Positions 1 through 5,327 of a stretch of DNA of 6,891 nt are shown piece by piece. Made by a program: the position numbers and the translations under genes. The notes under the pieces are model-generated. The model had not been told where the DNA came from. It ran no database searches and saw only the letters and a program-made list of their open reading frames with translations. The DNA is from Deltaproteobacteria bacterium (GTDB lineage: Bacteria; Desulfobacterota_B; Binatia; UBA9968), in assembly GCA_005879255.1 (NCBI GenBank), contig VBKY01000207.1, positions 10,132-17,022 of the forward strand, in the 5' to 3' direction. Numbering within the stretch: the stretch's first letter is position 1; each line of letters opens with the position of its first letter.

Positions 1-186
1 CATGTTGCCGAATAAGTGCAAGACATTGCCATGAACAAACAGCGCTGTCACGAGTGTCCAGACCCGGCCGTGCAAGAGATTATTGAAACTAAAGACGAGA
101 TTCTGTTCGGCGAAAGTTGGGTTTTGATGCCAGGCCCACAGACTGGCCGCTATGCAAGCGACGATAAGGTAATAATTGATTCTCAA
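1..186 (-). CDS. Rhomboid family intramembrane serine protease, N-terminal part (cut by window edge)
   Basis: Reading the minus strand from 186 to 1 gives 62 codons with no stop. Residues 5-19 (YYLIVACIAASLWAW) form a first membrane helix. They are followed by a loop and then HGRVWTLVTALF and VHGNVLHLFGNM (residues 39-62). This is the rhomboid pattern: a GR-W element after the loop, then H-x4-H-x3-N (H52, H57, N61), matching the GlpG stretch with His145, His150 and Asn154 that leads into the oxyanion region. The catalytic GxSG serine and the later histidine would lie left of position 1, so activity cannot be judged. Rhomboids cleave membrane-spanning segments of substrates in the inner membrane. 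No ATG is available: the frame opens after a TGA at 220-222 and the only normal alternative start is TTG at 184-186. No strong Shine-Dalgarno is visible, so the start is tentative, but a short N-terminus directly before the first helix is common in small rhomboids. The gene is divergent from the binding-protein gene at 592. Confidence 0.82.
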   Translation of the reverse strand, partial: MRINYYLIVACIAASLWAWHQNPTFAEQNLVFSFNNLLHGRVWTLVTALFVHGNVLHLFGNM

Positions 187-488
187 GGTAATAACGCGTT
201 GACCGTTGTTAATGTAATCTCAGCATTCGGGTATTCGCAATATCGAATAAGCGAAATAGTATTCTGATAGCTTCGCGAGAGACCAGTCGCTATCAAGTTG
301 GTGAGATTATTCTGGGATGGAAAAAGCGCGAAGGGTTGTGGAATATCTTGCCAAAACTCGCGCGTCAAAACATATGCGTTCATGGTCCTTCGGTAAAATA
401 ATTGCAGAACCATTCTCGCTCTTAACTTGACACCTTACCGCGCAATCACTTAACGTCGATTTTAACCAAACACAGAGGAGACTCGACG
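187..488. other. Intergenic region, no gene recognised
   Basis: About 300 bases between the divergent rhomboid gene and the amidohydrolase remnant. It looks more AT-rich than the genes on the right. It holds two short inverted repeats (TATTCG at 232-237 with CGAATA at 244-249; TGATAGC at 265-271 with GCTATCA at 289-295), which would lie in the leader or promoter area of the rhomboid gene. It also holds a possible rightward promoter near 427. The open frames here give no recognisable protein. Confidence 0.6.
427..456 (+). promoter_or_regulatory. Possible sigma70-type promoter for the rightward unit
   Basis: TTGACA at 427-432 is a perfect -35 consensus. With an 18-base spacer the -10 would be TAACGT (451-456), which matches TATAAT at only three positions. 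The site lies just upstream of the strong ribosome binding site at 474-480 and could have driven the lost amidohydrolase gene and now the TctC-like gene. The poor -10 keeps this tentative. Confidence 0.3.
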
Positions 489-547
489 ATGTGGAATGGA
501 ATGAAAGTGATCGACCCGACGCGCATATGCACGAGCCCGAATATCTT
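474..547 (+). pseudogene. Remnant of the 5' end of an amidohydrolase (Amidohydro_2-like) gene, frameshifted
   Basis: AGAGGAG at 474-480 is a near-ideal Shine-Dalgarno, 8 bases before an ATG at 489. The frame reads MWNGMKVIDP and then degenerates to a TAG at 552. Moving frame at 518 gives DAHMHEPEYL (518-547). Joined, the two halves make WNGMKVID-P-DAHMHEPEYL, which is how many metal-dependent amidohydrolases of the PF04909 type begin; H-M-H is the HxH metal-binding motif of the first strand. One missing base in the C run at 515-517 explains the shift. After 547 the resemblance stops and the TctC-like gene begins 44 bases later, so the rest of the gene, usually around 300-400 codons, is gone. 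The family identification rests on about 20 residues and on memory of the family. The alternative is a 21-codon leader peptide (489-554). Confidence 0.55.
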
Positions 548-577
548 CGACTAGTTTTAAAGCACTCTTTATCTGTC

Positions 578-582
578 AGGAG
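578..582 (+). promoter_or_regulatory. Ribosome binding site of the TctC-like gene
   Basis: AGGAG ends 9 bases before the ATG at 592. It fixes that start, which is also the first residue of a good signal peptide. Confidence 0.75.
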
Positions 583-591
583 TTTGCGCCA

Positions 592-1623
592 ATGAAAAAT
601 ATAATTTTCCTATTGGTTGCACTCACAGTCTGGAATACTGAGGCAGGCGCCCAAACTCCCTATTTTCAGGGTAAGACGATTCGATTCGTGGTCGGATATC
701 CAGCGGGGAGTACGCACGACCTGTGGGCACGGCTCGTCGGGCCACACATGACCAAATATATTCCAGGCAATCCGACCACCATCGTGCAAAACATGCCCGG
801 CGCAGGTTCGGCTACCGCGGCGAATTACGTCTATGGTGTCGCCAAGCCGGACGGTCTGAGCATCGCCGTGGTCAACGCCGCGCTCTATTTCGATCAGCTG
901 TTAGGACGCAAGGAAGTGCATTACGATTGGGCCAAGTTCGCGTGGATCGGCAGTACGACGCCGTCCGACTCATTGCTCTACATGTGGGCGGCGGCTCCAT
1001 ACAAGACGATCCAGGATGTTCGCGCCGCGCCCACTCCGCCGAAATGCGGCAGCACCGGGACGGGCAATACCGGTTATTTCCTGCCTAAACTGCTCGAGGA
1101 AACCATCGGCGCGAAATTCACTATCGTCGCCGGCTATCAGGGAGGCGCCGAAATCGAGTTGGCTGTCGAGCGCGGCGAAGTGCAATGCCGTGCTATAAGC
1201 ATCCCGGTTTATTTTGGCCGCGAGCCTTTTCTTACCTGGCAAAAGAAAGGACTTGCGCGAATATTGATTCAAACCGGCAAGAAAAAGGACGCGCGATTGC
1301 GCGATGCACCCACTCTGTATGAGCTAATGGATCAATACAAAACCGCTGGTCCGCTGCGTCGTCTCGCGGACGTCATGCTCAGCGCCGGCAGCTTCGGTCT
1401 TTGGCCGGCGATGACTTCGCCCAATACACCCGACGAGTACGTGAAGACGCTGCGAGCGGCGTTTACCAAGGCACTCAATAGTCCCGAGCTTCTCGCCGAA
1501 GCCAAGCAAAAAAATATGGAAGTCGAGCTCATCACCGGCGAAGAACTCGCAACTCTGTCAAAGGAAGTCGTCGTGCAGCCGCCGGAGATTATTGCTCAGA
1601 TGAAAAAACTCATGGGAGAATAG
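592..1623 (+). CDS. TctC/Bug-family tripartite tricarboxylate transporter substrate-binding protein
   Basis: The 343-residue length is near the family norm of about 320-340. Residues 1-20 are a signal peptide (MKN, hydrophobic IIFLLVALTVW, then an AGA|Q-like cleavage site), so the mature protein should be periplasmic. The fold's landmarks follow in order: GKTIRFVVGYPAGSTHDLWAR (28-48), the first ligand-binding loop; IVQNMPGAGSATAANYVY (64-81), the classic N-x-PGAG segment; KPDG at 85-88; CGSTGTGN (152-159); and GYQGGAEIELAVERGEV (181-197), equivalent to the usual VPYKG...GEV element. The family captures carboxylates or related small organic ligands and passes them to TctA/TctB membrane partners. 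Neither partner is in the window, so this is an orphan receptor and its ligand cannot be read from sequence. The remnant upstream suggests that it once followed an amidohydrolase gene. Family assignment is secure; transport role and ligand are inferred. Confidence 0.93.
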   Translation: MKNIIFLLVALTVWNTEAGAQTPYFQGKTIRFVVGYPAGSTHDLWARLVGPHMTKYIPGNPTTIVQNMPGAGSATAANYVYGVAKPDGLSIAVVNAALYFDQLLGRKEVHYDWAKFAWIGSTTPSDSLLYMWAAAPYKTIQDVRAAPTPPKCGSTGTGNTGYFLPKLLEETIGAKFTIVAGYQGGAEIELAVERGEVQCRAISIPVYFGREPFLTWQKKGLARILIQTGKKKDARLRDAPTLYELMDQYKTAGPLRRLADVMLSAGSFGLWPAMTSPNTPDEYVKTLRAAFTKALNSPELLAEAKQKNMEVELITGEELATLSKEVVVQPPEIIAQMKKLMGE

Positions 1624-1757
1624 CCAAACGCAAGGATGCGCCAACCACACCCGGACCCAATCACTGCCCCTAGGTGTAGTTGTGGAACATTCGAGTTGAA
1701 GTGGGTGATGGAGCGATCGTCAATGGTAGAAACTTAACCTCAAACAATTACCTCCGT
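1624..1757. other. Intergenic region after the TctC-like gene
   Basis: Between the TAG of the TctC-like gene and the ettA tail copy. I see no gene and no convincing hairpin followed by a T run. The last few bases (ATTACCTCCGTTCACCC, 1747-1763) weakly resemble the sequence after the true ettA stop (ATACATCCGCATTTACCC), so homology between the two copies may extend slightly past the stop codon. Confidence 0.5.
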
Positions 1758-1871
1758 TCACCCGCGCGTCAACGGTCGATACTTGATTTGATGCGGTTGC
1801 TCGGCAGCGGCGCCGAGCCGGCTCTTGCGATCGGCCTCGTATTCCGAATAGTTGCCGTCGAACCACACGAC
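1758..1871 (-). pseudogene. Displaced copy of the ettA 3' end (37 codons plus stop)
   Basis: Read on the minus strand this encodes VVWFDGNYSEYEADRKSR, then LGAAAEQPHQIKYRPLTRG and a TGA. It is the same C-terminus as the complete ettA at 3160-3273, which ends HRIKYRQLTRG with TAA. The two segments align without gaps over 114 bases with seven differences, in the same orientation and exactly 1402 bases apart. Five of the seven changes are silent (four sense codons and the stop swap); the two amino acid changes are R to Q and Q to P. Homology ends sharply at 1871/3273, and upstream the frame soon hits a stop without a start, so the copy cannot be expressed as EttA. It is most simply the old gene end left behind when new DNA restored the 3' end of ettA, or a scar from tandem duplication. 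Confidence 0.9.
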
Positions 1872-2034
1872 GCGGAGCCTGAATTTGCTTGACCGCCAAG
1901 CTTAGTTGCGATCAGCAGGGCTCGCTCACTCTGAACCGATTTTTCGCATTTGCGCAGTTGCGAAAACGAGAAAGTACGCAGTTGCAGAGCGAAACAACGT
2001 CAAGGGAGCAAGGGAAGGGAGGTCACTCTGCCGC
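1872..2034. other. Intergenic region downstream of the NMT1/SsuA-like gene
   Basis: No gene seen. It contains an 8-bp perfect inverted repeat, TTTTCGCA (1941-1948) with TGCGAAAA (1959-1966) around a 10-base loop; a smaller one, GCTTG (1887-1891) with CAAGC (1897-1901); and a 9-base direct repeat CGCAGTTGC (1953-1961 and 1977-1985). Either hairpin could slow or end leftward transcription from the binding-protein gene, but neither is followed by a proper T run. Confidence 0.45.
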
Positions 2035-3021
2035 TTAGTGGCTGTAAAGCTCCTTGACGAAGCCGTTATCCTCCAGCTCTTTGAGCAAGCTGTTATCGTA
2101 GAAATCCTTTGGCGCGGCCGACGCAGCCTTAGGGTTGTCCGAAAGTGACAGAACCGTGCGGATCGCCTCCTCGGGCATGTAAGGAATCTTCAAGAACAGA
2201 TCGGCGAGGCTTTGATAGGAGTCGTCGATCATCTCGGGATCTTTGGTTCCGAGGAAATCGGCGAGCGCTTTCTTCGCGACTTCGGGTTGCTCGTGAATGA
2301 TTTTTATGGACGCAAGGTACGCCTTGAGGAAGCCTTTTATTACTTCCGGATTTTGCCGGATGAGAGATTTCCGAGTCGCAATGGCATTGTGCGGGTACGG
2401 ATATTTGAAAGAGGCGATGTCCACCAGTTTTTTGAAACCAAGACGCTTAGTCATCACAGTCGTCGGCGACGAGAACACCCCGCCCGAAATGATCCCCTTT
2501 TGTAGGGAGGCTAGGAGGTCTCCTTGCCGCGCGAAATAGAGAATCTTCACGTCTTGCCCGTAACGGATCCCGTACCGCTTAAAGAGCGCGATGGCCGCGT
2601 GGTCGGAGGAAGCGCCCTTAGTAATGACCCCAAAAACCTTGCCTCGAAGGTCATTGATGTCCTTGATGTCGGGCTTGGCATAGACCGTAAATCCATAGGT
2701 TGAGAGCCCAATGCCTACATAAGTGAGATCAGCTCCGCCAAGGATGGCGCCGACGACCGCCCCGCCGGTGAGCGCTATGGCCACGTCACCGGCAATGAGC
2801 GAGTGGGTGAGTATGGCTCCGCCTGCGATGTAAATCGGCTTGACATCAACGCCGTACCGTTGGTCGAGGTTGTTTTTGGCGATCACCCAGAGCGGCATCG
2901 AACCGCCGCTCAACTGGGGATATCCCACCGTGATGGGCGCCGCGGCGCTATTTTGGGGGCTTAGCAGCGGCAACAACAGGAGGGCTAGCGCAGAAACAAG
3001 CGATAGGCGTTTTGGTTTCAT
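2035..3021 (-). CDS. NMT1/SsuA-like ABC transporter substrate-binding protein
   Basis: A 328-residue secreted protein from the ATG at 3021. That start is preferred over a TTG 15 bases upstream (3036) because GGTGGA (3034-3029) sits at proper distance and the protein then opens with a clean signal peptide: MKPKR, hydrophobic LSLVSALALLLLPLL, cleavage near NSAAA. The mature part starts ITVGYPQLSGGSMPLWVIAKN, the first strand and helix of NMT1/SsuA periplasmic proteins, followed by EttA-unrelated family landmarks: AGGAILTHSLIAGDVAIAL (66-84), DINDLRGKVFGVI, a polar GASSDHAA loop that should contact ligand, and NPEVIKGFLKAYL near the C-terminal domain. Relatives bind nitrate, taurine or alkanesulfonates, or thiamine pyrimidine, but in soil lineages this family is greatly expanded and mostly uncharacterised. 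No permease or ATPase of the transporter is adjacent. It lies downstream of ettA on the same strand and is bracketed by the two ettA tails, suggesting it arrived as an insert. Confidence 0.9.
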   Translation of the reverse strand: MKPKRLSLVSALALLLLPLLSPQNSAAAPITVGYPQLSGGSMPLWVIAKNNLDQRYGVDVKPIYIAGGAILTHSLIAGDVAIALTGGAVVGAILGGADLTYVGIGLSTYGFTVYAKPDIKDINDLRGKVFGVITKGASSDHAAIALFKRYGIRYGQDVKILYFARQGDLLASLQKGIISGGVFSSPTTVMTKRLGFKKLVDIASFKYPYPHNAIATRKSLIRQNPEVIKGFLKAYLASIKIIHEQPEVAKKALADFLGTKDPEMIDDSYQSLADLFLKIPYMPEEAIRTVLSLSDNPKAASAAPKDFYDNSLLKELEDNGFVKELYSH

Positions 3022-3034
3022 AGGTCGATCCACC

Positions 3035-3062
3035 AAAGCGCTCGACTGAGGCCGAGCGTTTT
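3035..3062 (-). promoter_or_regulatory. Leader hairpin directly upstream of the binding-protein ribosome binding site
   Basis: AAAGCGCTCG (3035-3044) pairs with CGAGCGTTTT (3053-3062), a ten-pair stem with one G-T type pair and an 8-base loop. In the minus-strand mRNA it ends at the base before GGTGGA, the ribosome binding site of the gene starting at 3021. It could be an attenuator, an mRNA-stabilising stem or the terminator of the ettA transcript. On the minus strand only a CTTT follows the GC-rich stem, which makes it a weak terminator. Confidence 0.4.
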
Positions 3063-3159
3063 CAATTTCAGAGCACGCTCTTATTTATTTCCAGGAAAAC
3101 GTCGGTCGCCTCGATTACGGATGAATAACTTGCCGGTTTGCGTAAAAATACATCCGCAT

Positions 3160-4842
3160 TTACCCCCGCGTCAACTGACGATACTTGATTCGATGCGGTT
3201 GCTCGGCGGCGGCGCCGAGCCGGCTCTTGCGATCGGCCTCGTATTCCGAATAGTTTCCGTCGAACCACACGACTTTGCTGTCGCCTTCAAAGGCAAGCAT
3301 ATGAGTCGCGACCCGATCGAGAAACCAGCGATCGTGAGAGATCACGACCGCACAGCCAGCAAAGTTCTCCAACGCCTCTTCTAGAGCGCGAAGCGTGTTT
3401 ACGTCCAAGTCGTTGGTCGGTTCGTCGAGCAACAAGACGTTGGCGCCTTCTTTCAGCATCTTCGCGAGATGAACGCGGTTCCGTTCACCGCCCGACAGTG
3501 TGCCGACCTTCTTTTGCTGGTCCGTGCCGGAAAAATTAAATCGCGCCACGTACGCGCGCGAGTTCACGTCACGCGCGCCGATTTTCAACGAGTCCGCGCC
3601 GCCCGAAATCTCTTCCCAGATCGATTTCTTGGGATCGAGCGTGCGGCTCTGATCGACGTACCCGAGTGCGACCGTATCACCGATGCGAATCTTGCCGCTG
3701 TCGGGTTGCTCCTGCCCTATGATCATTCGAAACAACGTCGTCTTGCCGGCGCCGTTGGGACCGATCACGCCGATGATGCCGCCGGGAGGCAGTTTGAACG
3801 TCATGTTCTCGACCAGCAGGTTGTCGCCGTACCCTTTGTTTACCCCTTCCGCTTCGATCACGACGTTGCCCAGGCGCGGCCCAGGCGGAATGGGGATCTC
3901 CAAATCTTCGCGCCGCTTCTGCGACTCCTGATCGAGCAATGATTCATACGCCGTTATGCGCGCTTTCCCCTTGGCGCGACGCGCCTTCGGTGACATGCGA
4001 ATCCATTCGAGCTCGCGTTGCAGAGTTTTCTGCCGCTCGCTTTCAGACTTTTCTTCCCGTCGCAGGCGCTCCTGCTTCTGTTCCAGCCACGACGTGTAGT
4101 TGCCCTTGAACGGTATTCCCTGGCCGCGATCGAGCTCCAGAATCCAACCGGCGACGTTGTCGAGGAAATATCTGTCGTGGGTCACCGCGATGATCGTTCC
4201 CGGATAAGTTTGCAGGTGATGTTCGAGCCACCCAACCGACTCCGCGTCGAGGTGATTGGTCGGCTCGTCGAGCAGGAGAATATCGGGCTTTTGTAGGAGC
4301 AATCGACACAATGCAACACGGCGGCGTTCGCCGCCGGATAAAACTTTCACCGGCGTATCGGACGGCGGACAGCGCAACGCATCCATGGCCATCTCCAGCC
4401 GCGCATCGAGATCCCACGCATCCTGTTGGTCGAGCTTTTCCTGCACCTCGCCCTGGCGCTCGAGCAGCTTGTTCATTTCACCGTCGGACATCTCTTCGGC
4501 AAATTTGGCGTTGATCTCTTCGAACTCTTTCAGCAGGTTGACAGTCTCCTTTGCGGCTTCTTCGACAACTTCACGTACCGTTCGCGTATCGTCTATCAAC
4601 GGTTCCTGTTCCAGATGGCCGACGGTGTAACCCGGCGAGAGCACGGCCTCGCCGTTGATCTCCTTGTCCACGCCCGCCATGACGCGCAGCAGCGACGACT
4701 TGCCCGAGCCGTTGAGGCCGATCACGCCGATCTTGGCGCCGTAGAAATAGGAAAGATAAATGTCTTTGAGAACGGCCTTCTTGTCGTAGTATTTACTGAC
4801 GCCGACCATCGAATAGATAACTTTGTTGGGTTCAGTACTCAT
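3160..4842 (-). CDS. ettA: EttA, energy-dependent translational throttle protein (ABC-F ATPase)
   Basis: A 560-residue protein, against about 555 in E. coli EttA, to which it is similar end to end. Two ABC domains are present. Domain 1 has Walker A GLNGSGKS (42-49), signature LSGGE (168-172) and Walker B LLLDEPTNHLD (189-199, catalytic E193). Domain 2 has Walker A GPNGAGKT (361-368), LSGGE (449-453) and LLLDEPTNDLD (470-480, E474). The charged linker between them (about 240-320, including EKSESERQKTLQRELEWIR and KARRAKGKARI) corresponds to the P-site-tRNA interaction motif, and the arm inside domain 1 (about 95-140) is also present. ABC-F proteins have no membrane part. EttA binds the ribosomal E site and gates entry into elongation according to the ATP/ADP level. 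All catalytic residues are intact. ATG at 4842 is taken as start because the alternative TTG at 4848 adds only two residues; neither has an obvious Shine-Dalgarno. The last 37 codons are duplicated at 1758-1871. Confidence 0.96.
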   Translation of the reverse strand: MSTEPNKVIYSMVGVSKYYDKKAVLKDIYLSYFYGAKIGVIGLNGSGKSSLLRVMAGVDKEINGEAVLSPGYTVGHLEQEPLIDDTRTVREVVEEAAKETVNLLKEFEEINAKFAEEMSDGEMNKLLERQGEVQEKLDQQDAWDLDARLEMAMDALRCPPSDTPVKVLSGGERRRVALCRLLLQKPDILLLDEPTNHLDAESVGWLEHHLQTYPGTIIAVTHDRYFLDNVAGWILELDRGQGIPFKGNYTSWLEQKQERLRREEKSESERQKTLQRELEWIRMSPKARRAKGKARITAYESLLDQESQKRREDLEIPIPPGPRLGNVVIEAEGVNKGYGDNLLVENMTFKLPPGGIIGVIGPNGAGKTTLFRMIIGQEQPDSGKIRIGDTVALGYVDQSRTLDPKKSIWEEISGGADSLKIGARDVNSRAYVARFNFSGTDQQKKVGTLSGGERNRVHLAKMLKEGANVLLLDEPTNDLDVNTLRALEEALENFAGCAVVISHDRWFLDRVATHMLAFEGDSKVVWFDGNYSEYEADRKSRLGAAAEQPHRIKYRQLTRG

Positions 4843-4858
4843 AATCAAAAACTATCAA

Positions 4859-5012
4859 AATTCGAAATCCGAAGCTCGAAATCCGAAACAAACCGAATCG
4901 CTCAGAGCAGAGACTCAAAATTCCAAATTCGAAACGATCCCCGTTTAGATCATTTTCCGTTTCTATGGATCATTTAGATTTGTTTCGAATTTCGGATTTC
5001 GATATTCGAGTT
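4859..5012. repeat. Inverted repeat built of TCGAAATCCGAAA-type units upstream of ettA
   Basis: The left arm (4859-4892) contains TTCGAAATCC and CTCGAAATCC in tandem and ends GAAACAAA. The right arm (4979-5012) is its reverse complement in degenerate form, 26 of 34 bases matching. Inside, AAATTCGAAAC (4925-4935) is perfectly inverted to GTTTCGAATTT (4982-4992), and GATCATTT occurs twice (4948-4955 and 4968-4975). Similar AAATCCGAAATTCGAA intergenic sequence is, from memory, scattered through many uncultivated bacterial genomes. It falls in the leader or promoter region of ettA, starting 17 bases upstream of the ATG. Whether it is mobile, structural or regulatory cannot be told. Confidence 0.7.
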
Positions 5013-5145
5013 TATGGAACTCTTTAACGCTAGCCTGTCAGGTTGGATTGGATTCTGCAAGAAAGCGAGCAGTCTTGAGCTTCGTTGCAACTGGCCGCGG
5101 AGGCCTAACGCGGCAAAGCCAACCAAGGGGAAGAAAAGATTTCGC

Positions 5146-5172
5146 CGCAAAGAACGCAAAGGACGCAAAAAA
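5146..5172. repeat. Three 9-bp tandem units, CGCAAAGAA type
   Basis: CGCAAAGAA, CGCAAAGGA and CGCAAAAAA follow each other without spacing. This CGCAAAG pattern is a familiar short intergenic repeat in environmental bacterial genomes (family knowledge, not searched). It is not in a gene. Confidence 0.65.
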
Positions 5173-5188
5173 AAGAATCGGGATTTGT

Positions 5189-5214
5189 AGGGGCGGGTTT
5201 GAAACCCGCCCTCC
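5189..5214. repeat. GGGCGGGTTTGAAACCCGCCC palindromic intergenic element
   Basis: GGGCGGGTTT (5191-5200) and AAACCCGCCC (5202-5211) are perfect inverted arms around a single G; as RNA this would form a 7-bp GC stem with a 7-base loop. The flanks TAG and TCCTA are partly matched, as in the GTAGGGGCGGGTTT-type dispersed palindromes I know from other genomes. No T run follows on either strand, so it is not a standard terminator. Confidence 0.7.
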
Positions 5215-5269
5215 TAGCTCGAAACGCAGCCCATTGCTGGTGTTCCGCGACTATGGTGCCAAACGTCAT

Positions 5270-5298
5270 TTGACGGCAAACCGCCCGTGCTGTACAGT
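5270..5298 (+). promoter_or_regulatory. Promoter of the phd-vapC operon
   Basis: TTGACG (5270-5275) and TACAGT (5293-5298) match the -35 and -10 consensus at five and four positions with the ideal 17-base spacing. A TG lies directly before the -10. Transcription would start near 5305, leaving a short leader before the antitoxin ATG at 5328. Confidence 0.6.
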
Positions 5299-5309
5299 TA
5301 ACCGTACAG
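5290..5309 (+). promoter_or_regulatory. Palindromic operator overlapping the -10, likely bound by the Phd-VapC complex
   Basis: CTGTACAGTT (5290-5299) and AACCGTACAG (5300-5309) are abutting inverted arms with nine of ten pairs matching. They contain TGTACA (5291-5296) and CGTACA (5303-5308), whose centres are 12 bases apart. Operators of the YefM/Phd family are known to use TGTACA cores, and in the E. coli yefM-yoeB case I recall a 12-base centre spacing. The site covers the -10, so binding would block transcription: the usual autoregulation of toxin-antitoxin operons. Binding itself is inferred. Confidence 0.6.
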
Positions 5310-5327
5310 AGACGGAGTTATCTATCA

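Noticed and set aside
16..267. 83-codon open frame on the plus strand
   Set aside because: It lies opposite the rhomboid coding frame, has a GTG start without ribosome binding site and resembles nothing known; the minus-strand reading is clearly the real one.
183..413. 76-codon open frame on the minus strand upstream of the rhomboid gene
   Set aside because: No recognisable features, no ribosome binding site, and it slightly overlaps the probable rhomboid start in another frame.
489..554. Short upstream ORF as a regulatory leader peptide for the TctC-like gene
   Set aside because: Possible because of its strong ribosome binding site, but the frame-shifted continuation with an HxH amidohydrolase signature is better explained by gene decay; kept only as an alternative.
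1941..1966. TTTTCGCA/TGCGAAAA hairpin as terminator of the NMT1/SsuA-like gene
   Set aside because: The T run is on the 5' side of the stem for both strands and A residues follow, so it lacks the form of an intrinsic terminator.
3469..3942. Long plus-strand open frame of 157 codons inside ettA
   Set aside because: Antisense shadow of a well-supported ABC-F gene; composition follows the codon pattern of ettA.
4426..4977. 183-codon plus-strand open frame ending in SKFEIRSSKSETN-like sequence
   Set aside because: Antisense to ettA and then a translation of the TCGAAATCC repeat; such repeat-derived peptides are often annotated as hypothetical proteins but have no support here.
5146..5172. Tandem 9-bp units as a CRISPR array
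   Set aside because: Units are contiguous and far too short, with no spacers and no cas genes.
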